From Skermanella rosea (GTDB taxonomy: Bacteria; Pseudomonadota; Alphaproteobacteria; Azospirillales; Azospirillaceae), in the NCBI RefSeq assembly GCF_016806835.2, contig NZ_CP086111.1, positions 4,023,471 to 4,087,470 of the forward strand: a stretch of 64,000 nucleotides of DNA. The letters run 5' to 3'. Positions 9,011-17,342 of this stretch are shown here, piece after piece. The notes below the pieces were generated by a model. The model was not told the DNA's origin. It did no database searches and was given only the letters and a program-made list of their open reading frames with translations. Position numbers and translations under genes: made by a program. The first letter of the stretch is position 1. Each line of letters starts with the position of its first letter.

Positions 9011-10129
9011 ATGCGCTTCGTCTATTTCACCCACTCGCTGGTATCCGACTGGAATCACGGCAATGCCCATTTCCTGCGCGGCGTGATCCGGGAGCTGACC
9101 GCCCGAGGCCATCAGGTCCAGGTGTTCGAGCCGCGCAACGGCTGGAGCCTGCAGAACCTGATCGCGGACCAGGGAGCCGAGGCGGTCGCCCGCTTCGCCG
9201 CCGTCTTCCCCGGCTTCGGCTCCACCAGCTACGATCCGGCCACCCTGGACCTGGACCGCGCGCTCGACGGCGCCGACGTCGTGATCGTCCACGAATGGAA
9301 CGACCATGACCTGGTGGCGGACATCGGCCGCAAGCGCGCGGCCGGCGGGCGCTTCCAGCTGCTGTTCCACGATACCCACCATCGTTCCGTCACCGATCCG
9401 AAGGCGATGGCGGCCTATGACCTGACGGCGTACGACGGCGTCCTGGCCTATGGCGCCGTGATCCGGGAGATCTATCTGAAAATGGGCTGGGGCCGGCGCG
9501 CCTGGACTTGGCACGAGGCGGCGGACACCGCCCTGTTCCGCCCGCTGCCCGGCCGCCCCCGCGAGGGGGACCTGGTGTGGATCGGGAACTGGGGCGACGG
9601 CGAGCGCTCGGTCGAGCTGGGCGAGTTCCTGCTGCTGCCGATCCGGCAGCTCAAGCTGAAGGCGCGCATCCACGGCGTGCGCTACCCGGCCGACGCCAAG
9701 GCGGCCATAGCGCTGGCCGGGGCCGAGTACGCCGGCTACCTGCCCAACCACGAGGCTCCCGAGGCCTTCGCCCGGTTCCCGGTGACGGTCCACGTGCCGC
9801 GCCGGCCCTATGTCGAGACCCTTCGCGGCATCCCGACCATCCGCCCCTTCGAGGCCCTGGCCTGCGGCATCCCGCTGGTCTGCTCACCCTGGGACGACGC
9901 CGAGGGACTGTTCCGCCCCGGCAGCGACTACCTGATAGCCCGTGACGGTACCGAAATGACCAAGCACCTCCGAGACATCCTCAACGATCTGGACCTTTCG
10001 GCCTCGCTCGCGCGGAGCGGCTACGAGACGATCCAGTCCCGTCACACCTGCGGCCACCGGGTCGACGAGCTGCTGGAGATCTGCCGCGGCCTGAAGCAGG
10101 AAAGACCCCTGCTGCAGGAGGCCCGCTGA
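9011..10129 (+). CDS. CgeB-like glycosyltransferase 1
   Basis: A 372-residue protein of the CgeB / Glyco_trans_1_2 type. The start ATG at 9011 follows GGAGA at proper spacing. N-terminal landmarks are FVYFTHSLVSDWNHGNAHFLRG and GHQVQVFEPRNGW. The C-terminal donor domain has RPFEALACGIPLVCSPWDD, then EGLFRPGSDYLIARDG, the block that recurs in all three CgeB-like proteins here. It is the first of three consecutive paralogs with overlapping ends (TGATG at 10127), which suggests stepwise addition of related sugars. No membrane segments are seen. The name comes from Bacillus spore protein CgeB and does not imply sporulation. Confidence 0.85.
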   Translation: MRFVYFTHSLVSDWNHGNAHFLRGVIRELTARGHQVQVFEPRNGWSLQNLIADQGAEAVARFAAVFPGFGSTSYDPATLDLDRALDGADVVIVHEWNDHDLVADIGRKRAAGGRFQLLFHDTHHRSVTDPKAMAAYDLTAYDGVLAYGAVIREIYLKMGWGRRAWTWHEAADTALFRPLPGRPREGDLVWIGNWGDGERSVELGEFLLLPIRQLKLKARIHGVRYPADAKAAIALAGAEYAGYLPNHEAPEAFARFPVTVHVPRRPYVETLRGIPTIRPFEALACGIPLVCSPWDDAEGLFRPGSDYLIARDGTEMTKHLRDILNDLDLSASLARSGYETIQSRHTCGHRVDELLEICRGLKQERPLLQEAR

Positions 10130-11226
10130 TGGCCGGCCTTAACATCTCCTTCTACGGGTCCAGCCTGGTCTCGGCCTACTGGAACGGTGCCGCGACCTAT
10201 TACCGGGGCATCATCCGGGCCCTGGCGGCGCGCGGCCACCGCGTGACCTTCTACGAGCCGGACGCTTATGAGCGCCAGCAGCACCGCGACATCCCCGATC
10301 CCGACTGGGCGCGGGTGGTGGTCTATCCCAACGACGAGGACAGCGCCCGGCGGGCGCTGGAGCAGGGGCGCAACGCCGACGTGATCGTCAAGGCCAGCGG
10401 CGTCGGCGTGTTCGACAGCCTGCTGGAGGCCGGCGTGCTCGAGGTGCGGCGCCCGGACGCGACGGCGATCTTCTGGGACGTGGATGCGCCGGCGACGCTG
10501 GCGTCCATGCGGGAGAACCCCGGCGACACCCTGCGCCCCCTCGTCCCCCGCTACGACATGGTCCTGACCTACGGCGGCGGCGATCCGGTGATCCGGGCCT
10601 ATCGCGAGTTCGGGGCGCGGGAATGCGTGCCGATCTACAACGCCCTGGACCCCGACACCCACCACCCGGTGCCGGCCGATCCGCGGTTCGCCGCCGACCT
10701 GGGCTTCATGGCGAACCGCCTGCCCGACCGGGAGGCGCGGGTCGAGGAGTTCTTCCTGAACGCCGCGGCGAAGCTGCCCGGCCGCCGGTTCCTGCTGGGC
10801 GGCAACGGCTGGGGCGACAAGCCGATGCCCGGCAACGTCAACTATATCGGCCACGTCTATACCGCCGACCACAACGCCGTGAACTGCTCGGCGCTGGCCG
10901 TGCTGAACGTCGCCCGCGACAGCATGGCCGCCGTCGGCTTCTCGCCGGCGACCCGCGTCTTCGAGGCGGCGGGAGCCGGCGCCTGCGTGATCACCGACGC
11001 CTGGGAAGGGATCGAGCAGTTCCTGATCCCCGGCGAGGAGATCCTGGTGGCGCGCGACGGCGCCGAGGTCGCGGCCCATGTCGACGCGCTGACGCCCGAA
11101 CGGTCCCGCGCCATCGGGGAGGCGGCCCGGCGCCGCATGCTCGACGCCCACACCTACGCCCACCGCGCCGGGGAGGTCGAATCCCTGCTGATGAACGGCG
11201 CCCATGCCGGGCGGGTCCCGGCATGA
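10129..11226 (+). CDS. CgeB-like glycosyltransferase 2
   Basis: A 365-residue paralog of the previous gene, sharing a single base with it (TGATG) and overlapping the next by ATGA. N-terminal ISFYGSSLVSAYWNGAATYY and GHRVTFYEPDAYERQQHRDI match the acceptor domain of the family. The donor domain holds SPATRVFEAAGAGACVITDA, followed by a GIEQFLIPGEEILVARDG block. The middle has NARDSMAAVGFSP-like sequence (VLNVARDSMAAVGFSPA), shared with the third paralog (LNVTRADMIAAGWSPSV). Copies 2 and 3 are therefore closer to each other than to copy 1. The role is inferred to be transfer of a hexose to a growing surface glycan; no sugar specificity can be read. Confidence 0.85.
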   Translation: MAGLNISFYGSSLVSAYWNGAATYYRGIIRALAARGHRVTFYEPDAYERQQHRDIPDPDWARVVVYPNDEDSARRALEQGRNADVIVKASGVGVFDSLLEAGVLEVRRPDATAIFWDVDAPATLASMRENPGDTLRPLVPRYDMVLTYGGGDPVIRAYREFGARECVPIYNALDPDTHHPVPADPRFAADLGFMANRLPDREARVEEFFLNAAAKLPGRRFLLGGNGWGDKPMPGNVNYIGHVYTADHNAVNCSALAVLNVARDSMAAVGFSPATRVFEAAGAGACVITDAWEGIEQFLIPGEEILVARDGAEVAAHVDALTPERSRAIGEAARRRMLDAHTYAHRAGEVESLLMNGAHAGRVPA

Positions 11227-12350
11227 ACGGCATCGTCACCGGGCGGATGACCGAACGCGCGGCCGGCCTGTCGATCGTCGTCCTCGGCCTCAGCATCACG
11301 TCGTCCTGGGGCAACGGCCACGCGACCACGTACCGGGCGCTGGTCAAGGCCCTGGCCGACCGCGGCCACGACGTGCTGTTCCTGGAAGCCGACCGCCCCT
11401 GGTACGCCGCCCACCGCGACCTGGCGGAGCCGCCCTTCTGCCGGACCGCGCTCTACCGGGACCTGGAGGACCTTCGCGACCGGTTCACCCGGGAGGTCCG
11501 CGACGCCGACCTGGTGATCGTCGGATCCTTCGTTCCGGACGGCGTCGAGGTCGGAGGCTGGGCGATCCGGACCGCGCGCGGCGTCACCGCCTTCTACGAC
11601 ATCGACACCCCGGTGACGCTGGCCAAGCTGGAACGAGGCGACGTCGAATATCTGAGCCCCGACCTGATCCCGCGCTACGACATCTACCTGTCCTTCACCG
11701 GCGGGCCGACCCTCGGGCGGCTGGAACGGCAGTTCGGCTCGCCGATGGCCCGGGCGCTCTACTGCTCGGTCGATCCGGAGCGATACTATCCGGAGTCGGG
11801 AGCGGGCGGCGCGCGCTGGGACCTGGGGTATCTCGGCACCTACAGCCCGGACCGCCAGCCGAGCGTGGACCGGCTGCTGGTCGAGCCGGCCCGGACCTGG
11901 GCGGAAGGGAGCTTCGTGGTCGCCGGGCCGCAGTATCCTGAAACCATAGACTGGCCCGGCAACGTCGAGCGGGTCGACCACCTGCCGCCGGACCAGCATC
12001 GCGCCTTCTACAACGCCCAGCGGTTCACGCTCAACGTGACGCGGGCCGACATGATCGCGGCCGGATGGTCGCCCAGCGTCCGGCTGTTCGAGGCGGCGGC
12101 GTGCGGGACGCCGATCATCAGCGACTGGTGGCCGGGCCTGGACGGCCTGTTCGAGCCGGGGACGGAGATCATCATCGCGGCGGATGCCGGGACCGTGCTC
12201 GAAACCCTGCGGTCGATGTCCGATGATCATCGGCAGGCGATCGGCGAGCGGGCGCGGTCGCGGATCCTCGCCAACCACACCGCGGCTCACCGTGCGGCCG
12301 AGCTGGAAATGTTCGTCGCGGAAGCGCGGGCCGCCGTTTCCACCGCGTGA
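11223..12350 (+). CDS. CgeB-like glycosyltransferase 3
   Basis: A 375-residue third CgeB-like transferase, last gene of the cassette. It starts with an ATG overlapping the upstream TGA. Recognisable blocks are VLGLSITSSWGNGHATTYRA, GHDVLFLEADRPWYAAHRDL, FYDIDTPVTLAKLERGDVEY and the donor-side VRLFEAAACGTPIISDWW, then GLDGLFEPGTEIIIA. The FYDIDTPVTLAKL block parallels FWDVDAPATLASM in copy 2. Two hairpins follow within 90 bp, marking the transcript end. It is cytoplasmic or peripheral, with no signal peptide. Three such adjacent paralogs suggest an oligosaccharide with three related linkages (inference). Confidence 0.85.
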   Translation: MNGIVTGRMTERAAGLSIVVLGLSITSSWGNGHATTYRALVKALADRGHDVLFLEADRPWYAAHRDLAEPPFCRTALYRDLEDLRDRFTREVRDADLVIVGSFVPDGVEVGGWAIRTARGVTAFYDIDTPVTLAKLERGDVEYLSPDLIPRYDIYLSFTGGPTLGRLERQFGSPMARALYCSVDPERYYPESGAGGARWDLGYLGTYSPDRQPSVDRLLVEPARTWAEGSFVVAGPQYPETIDWPGNVERVDHLPPDQHRAFYNAQRFTLNVTRADMIAAGWSPSVRLFEAAACGTPIISDWWPGLDGLFEPGTEIIIAADAGTVLETLRSMSDDHRQAIGERARSRILANHTAAHRAAELEMFVAEARAAVSTA

Positions 12351-12365
12351 TGGATCGGGGAAATG

Positions 12366-12435
12366 CCGGCCGCGGACATCTTGTCGCGGCCGGTACCGCT
12401 TCCCCAGGATGGGCAGCCCGCATAGCCGGGCTGCC
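12366..12435 (+). terminator. tandem hairpins after the glycan cassette
   Basis: Two perfect inverted repeats follow the last transferase. CCGGCCGCG (12366-12374) pairs with CGCGGCCGG (12385-12393) over a 10-base loop, and GGCAGCCCG (12412-12420) pairs with CGGGCTGCC (12427-12435). No long T-run follows, so they may act as Rho-assisted terminators or mRNA 3'-end stabilisers. Confidence 0.5.
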
Positions 12436-12557
12436 ATGCTCCGTCAAAGACGTATCCCGATAATGACGTGCCACCGGTGCGAGTTGAATCTGTTTCTATA
12501 TGCCGGAAATTTTAGGTAAAGTGGAAATGTATTCGAGCAGCCGCAATTTCGAGAAAA

Positions 12558-13199
12558 ATGATGGAATCCAAAGTTGAGCATGACGGCACCCGCCTTCGCA
12601 ACTACCGGATGATGAAGAACATCACGTTGACGAAAGCCGCCGGCATGTGCGGCGTATCGAAAAGCGAGTTGTCCAAGCTTGAATCCGGGGCGCGGCCGAT
12701 CCGGCCGGACCATGTGATCAAGCTGGCCGGGGTCTACGGGATCACGCCCCTCGACCTGCTGACCCCGGACAGCAAGCTGCGCGCCTTCATCGAGCACGCT
12801 ATCGACGCGCCGGTCCAGCAGAACGAGATTCCGCTGTTCGAAGGCCGGGCGCTCTCTTCCCGGCAGAAGGACGCGGTACCGTCCGGCAAGGTCCCCTGCC
12901 CGATCCAGCTGGTCGACGTGCCGGGCGCCTATGCCGTCAGCATCAGCGACATGGCGAACGCCCCGGCACTGCTGCCCGGCGTGATCCTGCACGTCCATCC
13001 GCAGCGTCCGGTCGTCATCAATGACCTGGTCGTCAACCGCGTGACCTGGTCCCCGCTGGTGTTCTTCCTGCGGCAGTCCGACGACGGGGACCTTTACGGC
13101 CTGACGCTGTCCAAGAAGCGCGTCGACCTGGACCGCGACGCGATCGACCTGCTCCACAAGGTGGCGGGAGTCTGGATGATCAACGGCGCGCGCGAGTGA
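12558..13199 (+). CDS. XRE-family HTH regulator with C-terminal sensor-like domain
   Basis: A 213-residue DNA-binding protein (ATGATG at 12558; either ATG possible). Residues about 10-65 form an XRE/Cro-type HTH: RLRNYRMMKNITLTKAAGMC and GVSKSELSKLESGARPIRPD, then HVIKLAGVYGITPLDLL. Residues about 110-205 resemble the S24/LexA-type C-terminal fold (PGVILHVHPQRPVVINDLVV); I see no clear Ser-Lys catalytic dyad, so self-cleavage is doubtful. The spacer before it (12440-12557) is relatively AT-rich. Its position just downstream of the glycan cassette and beside another regulator of similar build suggests local control, but nothing in the sequence proves the target. Confidence 0.8.
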   Translation: MMESKVEHDGTRLRNYRMMKNITLTKAAGMCGVSKSELSKLESGARPIRPDHVIKLAGVYGITPLDLLTPDSKLRAFIEHAIDAPVQQNEIPLFEGRALSSRQKDAVPSGKVPCPIQLVDVPGAYAVSISDMANAPALLPGVILHVHPQRPVVINDLVVNRVTWSPLVFFLRQSDDGDLYGLTLSKKRVDLDRDAIDLLHKVAGVWMINGARE

Positions 13200-13549
13200 A
13201 CGGACACGCGCGAGTCGCTCCCTTTTCCTGAGCCGCAACCCCACGACGCCGCCCGAAAGGGGCGCACCGGTCGCCGATCCGCCCCGTCCCGCGCCGCAGG
13301 ACGGACATTCCGGTTCGGACAGCCGGTCGGATTCCGCATAGCGCTGCCACCAAATAGGCATTCAAGCGGCTCTGACTTAAGTCGTATGATTACGTCCTGT
13401 TCATGAACATTTCCGGATCGGAACATCATCCGACGGCATCCGATAGCATTGATATCTAACCATTTTTCATCTTTCCGAGTGGCCAAATAAGAAAATACAC
13501 CGGATTTTCTTTTTGCTATGACTGCGTAGCAAGCAGTTGGGGGCAGACG
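13200..13549. promoter_or_regulatory. intergenic region with candidate operator palindromes
   Basis: This 350-bp gap lies before the second regulator. The stretch 13370-13530 is AT-rich compared with its surroundings and contains two small perfect palindromes close together: GTTCATGAAC (13399-13408) and TTCCG-GAT-CGGAA (13411-13423). They are good candidates for an autoregulatory operator. No clear -35/-10 pair was identified. Confidence 0.35.
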
Positions 13550-14179
13550 ATGAAAATGGTTTTGGATGGCGCGGATGGTCATCGCCAATCGGTTCTTGCC
13601 CTGATCAGGACCAAGAGCACACTAAAGGCGGCCAGCATCGCCTGTGGCAGAAACCACGGCTACTTCCATCAGTATCTGTTCCAAAGCAAGCCGCGCTTCC
13701 TTCCGGAAGACGTGCGTATCAAGTTGGCGCAGTACCTGGGAATAGGTGAAAGCCGGCTGCGTGAACCGGAATTGCTTGTTTCGGCGGATATGCCGGTTTC
13801 CGCCTCTGCCGAAACGCGACCCAGGCTGATGGTTTACGGACGGGCATCCGATCTGGAGATCGACATGACCTCGCCGGTCGCCGAGGCCGAGCGTCCGGCC
13901 ACGCTGGCCCATGTGATCGACGCCTTCGCCGCCTATGTCCATGACGCGGCCCTCAGCCCGTGCCTGCCGGTCGGCAGCCTGGTCTATGTCGATCCGAGCA
14001 AGCCGCTGCGCCCGGGCGATTTCGTCCTGGTCAGGCGGGCCGCCACCGCCCGCATCGCGGTTTTCCGCGGAAGGCACGCTGACGGCGTGATGCTCGATTT
14101 CGGCGGTGGGCGGGAAGAATCCATCGGAATCGGGCAGTTGGCGGCCATCTGCAAGATCGTCGGCGTCGATTATCCCTGA
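13550..14179 (+). CDS. small regulator with S24/LexA-like C-terminal domain
   Basis: A 209-residue protein. Residues about 10-70 are helical and look like a divergent HTH (LALIRTKSTLKAASIACGRN, then a YFHQYLF stretch and LPEDVRIKLAQYLGI). Residues 115-205 resemble the S24 peptidase-like fold of phage repressors (LPVGSLVYVDPSKPLRPGDF, then VLVRR); the usual catalytic Ser/Lys are not evident. It has the same general architecture as the upstream regulator, and the pair may have arisen by old duplication (inference). Its 3' end overlaps the convergent histidine kinase by 10 bases. The start has a G-rich ribosome binding site six bases before the ATG. The target is unknown; palindromes at 13399-13423 may be its own operator. 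Confidence 0.7.
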   Translation: MKMVLDGADGHRQSVLALIRTKSTLKAASIACGRNHGYFHQYLFQSKPRFLPEDVRIKLAQYLGIGESRLREPELLVSADMPVSASAETRPRLMVYGRASDLEIDMTSPVAEAERPATLAHVIDAFAAYVHDAALSPCLPVGSLVYVDPSKPLRPGDFVLVRRAATARIAVFRGRHADGVMLDFGGGREESIGIGQLAAICKIVGVDYP

Positions 14180-16176
14180 TGCGAAGCGCTGCCCGGCGAC
14201 GGCAGCCCTGACAGCGGAAGTATGACGCAGACGCGGGTGCCGACGCCGAGTTCGCTGCGGATGTCGATCCGCCCTCCGTGCATCTCCGTGAGGGAACGGG
14301 TCAGGGCCAGCCCGAGGCCGGTCCCGGCATGCCTGCGGGTGTGGCGGTTGTCGATCTGCTCGAACGGCGTCCCGACCCGGCCCAGGTCCTCGGGCGCGAT
14401 GCCGATCCCGGTATCGGACACCGCGACGTGCATCTCGCCCGCGACGATCTCGGTCGAGACGGTCACGCTGCCCCCGCGATCGGTGAACTTGATCGCGTTG
14501 GACAGCAGGTTGAGCAGGATCTGGTTGAGCGCCCGCTCGTCCGCGAGGACGGTGGCTCCACCGGGCGGCATCCCGCCGTCGCCGGGCTCGACGATCTCGA
14601 TGCCCGCCTCGTCGGCCCGGAGTCGGACCATCCGGGCGCATCGGCGGACCACCGCCTGTACGTCGACCTCGGTCCGGTGCAGCACGTATTTCCCGGCCTC
14701 GATCTTCGACATGTCGAGGATGTCGTTGATCAGCTCCAGCAGGTGCCGGCCGCTGTTATGGACGTCACGCGCATATTCGACGTAACGCCGCACGCCGACC
14801 GGCCCCAGCGCCTGGGTCTCGATCATTTCCGAGAAACCGATGATCGCGTTCAGCGGCGTTCGCAGTTCATGGCTCATCATGGCGAGGAACTGCGACTTGA
14901 TGCGGCTGGCCTCCTCCGCGTTGTCGCGCGCGGTCAGGTAGCGCGACGCCAGCTCGGACAGCGCGCCGGTCTGGGCCTCCAGCCGCGAACGCGCCTCCTC
15001 CAGCTCCGCGACATGGACGCGCAGGCTCTCCTCGCTGGTCTTCAGCTTCAGCTCCTGCTGCTTCAGCAGGGTTATGTCGGTCCTGATGCCGACGATGCCG
15101 CCTTCGGACGTGCGCCGGTAGCTGCCGAGCAGCCAGCGCCCGTCCGGCAGTTCCTGCTCATACTCGCCTTCCAGCCGCACGCCGTACGGCGCCGGGCAGG
15201 CATCGCCCGAGTCCGCGGGCGACAGGTCCCGGTAGCGGCTGTTGCACAGGACCAGCCGCTGTTCGGCGTCCCACAGCACGAAGCCCTCGTTGACGCTCTC
15301 GATGGCGTCCCTCAGCCGCTGCTCGACCCGCCGGATCTCCGTCACGTCGACCCACGCCGCGACCATGTATCCGCGCGGCGTCTTCTGCTCGCTGACCCGG
15401 AAATGGCGCCCGTCGGCGAAGGTCACCGTCAGGTCCCGCTCGACGCCGCAGTCCCGGCGGCAGCGCAGCCGCGCCTGCACCCACTCCTCGGCCTCGCCCT
15501 CGATCCCGTAGAGACCCGCCTCCACGTTGGCGCGCAACAGCCGTTCGAACCGGACCCCGGGGCGGATCAGGTGGGCGTTGGGTGCGAACAGGTCCCGGAA
15601 GCGCTTGTTGTGGAGGAGCAGCCGGCCTCGCGGGTCCCACAGGGTTATGGCTTGGGAAACGGAGTCGATCGCCTCCTGCAGGCGATTGTTCGCTTCGCGC
15701 AGGGCGTCCAGTTCAAGGCGCCGGGTATCCAGTTCCAGCCGGCGCGCCGTGATGTCGCGCTGGATCGCCAGCAGCAGGCGGCGCCCGCCGGCGGCGTCCT
15801 GGAAGGGCGAGATCGTCAGGTCCGACCAGTATTCCCGTCCGTCCTTGGCATAGCCGCGGAGTTCCGTCCGCACCGCCTGCCCGAGTCCGAGCGCCCGGCG
15901 CATCCTGGCAAGCTCCCGGCGGGACGGATCGATGCCCGGGAGGAACCCGGGCGCCAGGCCGGCGACCTCCTCCGGCCGGTAGCCCGTCAGTTCCGTGAAG
16001 GCGGGATTGACGTAGACGACGCGGGCTTCGGACAGATCGGCAACGCCGTCGGCGCCCGTGCAGTCGGCGATTGTCACCGTATCCGGGGAGAGGCGAAACA
16101 GGGAATCGAAAGCGGGTTCCGGCCGCAAGGCCGGAGGAACTGAGTGTATCACCCTGGTGATCGCTCCGCTTTCCAT
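14170..16176 (-). CDS. three-PAS sensor histidine kinase
   Basis: A 668-residue soluble sensor kinase. There are PAS-type domains at about 20-145 (VVYVNPAFTELTGYRPEEV, ending GRRLLLAIQRDITARR), 165-280 and 285-375, then a coiled linker. The HisKA domain has phospho-acceptor His436 in FLAMMSHELRTPLNAIIGFS. The HATPase domain (about 540-655) shows LNQILLNLLSNAIKF, SDTGIGIAPEDLGRVG and GTGLGLALTRSLTEMHGG. There are no transmembrane segments and no receiver domain, and no response regulator is adjacent, so the partner is encoded elsewhere. The second and third PAS domains share the 'AIxSVxxxxxLWD' opening, suggesting internal duplication. The ligand or cofactor is unknown. It lies between the regulators and the hydrogenase locus, but a functional link is not shown. 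Confidence 0.9.
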   Translation of the reverse strand: MESGAITRVIHSVPPALRPEPAFDSLFRLSPDTVTIADCTGADGVADLSEARVVYVNPAFTELTGYRPEEVAGLAPGFLPGIDPSRRELARMRRALGLGQAVRTELRGYAKDGREYWSDLTISPFQDAAGGRRLLLAIQRDITARRLELDTRRLELDALREANNRLQEAIDSVSQAITLWDPRGRLLLHNKRFRDLFAPNAHLIRPGVRFERLLRANVEAGLYGIEGEAEEWVQARLRCRRDCGVERDLTVTFADGRHFRVSEQKTPRGYMVAAWVDVTEIRRVEQRLRDAIESVNEGFVLWDAEQRLVLCNSRYRDLSPADSGDACPAPYGVRLEGEYEQELPDGRWLLGSYRRTSEGGIVGIRTDITLLKQQELKLKTSEESLRVHVAELEEARSRLEAQTGALSELASRYLTARDNAEEASRIKSQFLAMMSHELRTPLNAIIGFSEMIETQALGPVGVRRYVEYARDVHNSGRHLLELINDILDMSKIEAGKYVLHRTEVDVQAVVRRCARMVRLRADEAGIEIVEPGDGGMPPGGATVLADERALNQILLNLLSNAIKFTDRGGSVTVSTEIVAGEMHVAVSDTGIGIAPEDLGRVGTPFEQIDNRHTRRHAGTGLGLALTRSLTEMHGGRIDIRSELGVGTRVCVILPLSGLPSPGSASHQG

Positions 16177-16280
16177 GATCCCGGCGGTGTGCGGGCCTTT
16201 CGCCCGGCCTCTTGTCGATACGAAAGACTAAGGGCGGGCGAATGAATCTTTCGTAAATGTTCCGTCGGCAGGCGATGGCA

Positions 16281-16309
16281 AGAAAACACCCCCTCCCCGC
16301 GAGGGGAGG
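16281..16309 (-). terminator. Rho-independent terminator of hupE
   Basis: Read on the minus strand, a GC-rich stem of 7 bp (positions 16292-16298 with 16303-16309, 4-base loop) is followed by a T-rich tract TTTTCT at about 16281-16286. It lies about 70 bp after the hupE stop, in the right orientation. Confidence 0.65.
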
Positions 16310-16378
16310 AGGTCCGCGACGGATGGTTCCGCCCCGCCGCGTCCGGGGCCGGAGCGGCGGAGGGAGGGCCGGTTCCGG

Positions 16379-16981
16379 TCAGCCCATCAGGACCAGGGCC
16401 ACGCCGCCTATGCCGACCAGCGCGCCGCTGCCGCGCACCGCGATCGTTCCGGCCGAACCCCGGGCGACGTTGCGGATAGCGAGGATCGCCCCGATGCCGG
16501 CGCCGTGGAGCAGCGCCGTCGCCAGCGCGAAGCCCATGCCGTAGAGCCACGGCGAGGCCGCCACCGGCATCTCGGCGCCGTGCGCGTAGCCGTGGAAGAC
16601 CGCGAAGAGCGCCGTGATCGCGGCGCAGGCGGCGAGCGGAAGCTTCGGCTGGAGCGCCACGAGCCCGCCCAGCACCAGCACCGAGCCGATGATGCCCAGC
16701 TCGACCGACGGCAGCGGCAGCCCCGCCATGCCGGCCAGTCCGCCCAGGACCATGGTTCCCACGAACGATGCCGGCAGCACCCAGAGCGCCCGGCCACCCA
16801 GCTGCGCGGCCCACAGGCCGACCGCGACCATGGCGAGCAGATGGTCGAGGCCGCCGAGCGGATGCTCGAAACCGTGCATGAACCCGCCCGGCTCCATGTG
16901 CCCCGTGTGTGCGAGCGCCGCCATCGGCATGGCCGCCAGCGCAGCCGCCACGAGCCCTAGTCCGAGACCTGTACGCCTCAT
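16379..16981 (-). CDS. hupE: HupE/UreJ-family nickel permease
   Basis: A 200-residue polytopic membrane protein. The start at 16981 follows AGGAGA and gives a cleavable signal (MRRTGLGLGLVAAALAAMPM, cut near ALA-HTGH). The family's two diagnostic motifs are present: HPLGGLDH (H-x5-DH) in the first helix and FHGYAHGAE (FHGxAHGxE). About six hydrophobic helices follow the signal. HupE of Rhizobium leguminosarum is established as a nickel transporter for hydrogenase synthesis. Here the gene is divergent from hupS rather than inside the operon, so both can be driven from the same 360-bp control region with its FNR-type box. Confidence 0.92.
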   Translation of the reverse strand: MRRTGLGLGLVAAALAAMPMAALAHTGHMEPGGFMHGFEHPLGGLDHLLAMVAVGLWAAQLGGRALWVLPASFVGTMVLGGLAGMAGLPLPSVELGIIGSVLVLGGLVALQPKLPLAACAAITALFAVFHGYAHGAEMPVAASPWLYGMGFALATALLHGAGIGAILAIRNVARGSAGTIAVRGSGALVGIGGVALVLMG

Positions 16982-17114
16982 GTGATCGTCTCCTGAAGAA
17001 AGAATTGAAGCCGCCAATGCGCAACCTTGCCGGTGGGCAACTGGCCAACAGGTGACCTGGACCGGGACGGCAACATCAAGGGTCGATATTTTAACAAAAA
17101 TTGCCCAATCGCGG

Positions 17115-17128
17115 TTGATCCAGATCAA
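17115..17128. promoter_or_regulatory. FNR/FixK-type box between hupE and hupS
   Basis: TTGATCCAGATCAA is a perfect TTGAT-N4-ATCAA dyad, the consensus site for FNR/FixK/FnrN regulators. It lies 134 bp before the hupE start and 215 bp before hupS, in the shared divergent region (16982-17342), which is locally AT-rich at 17085-17150. A second inverted repeat, AGACA-N10-TGTCT, follows just after (about 17139-17158). FnrN and FixK2 are known activators of hyp/hup genes in rhizobia, so low-oxygen activation is a reasonable inference. Confidence 0.7.
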
Positions 17129-17342
17129 TGTGAGCCAAAGACATAAGACTGATTGTCTATGACCTGGCTGGCAGGGGAAAGCCCGGGTGAAGGAATCGCC
17201 GGGACAGCGACGGAAAGCAAGGGTCGCGTTCGGCTAGAGGCCTGATTTCGGGAAGCGGCGGCATCCCGCGGGGAGTTCCGCCACAGACGTCCATCGGGCC
17301 GCCGGGACAGGGCGGTCGGGTACAAGCGAAAGGAACGGGCCG

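Noticed and set aside
17160..17185. Possible sigma-54 promoter before hupS (TGGCAGGGGAAAGC)
   Set aside because: GG and GC are separated by nine bases, not ten, and the TTGC element is absent.
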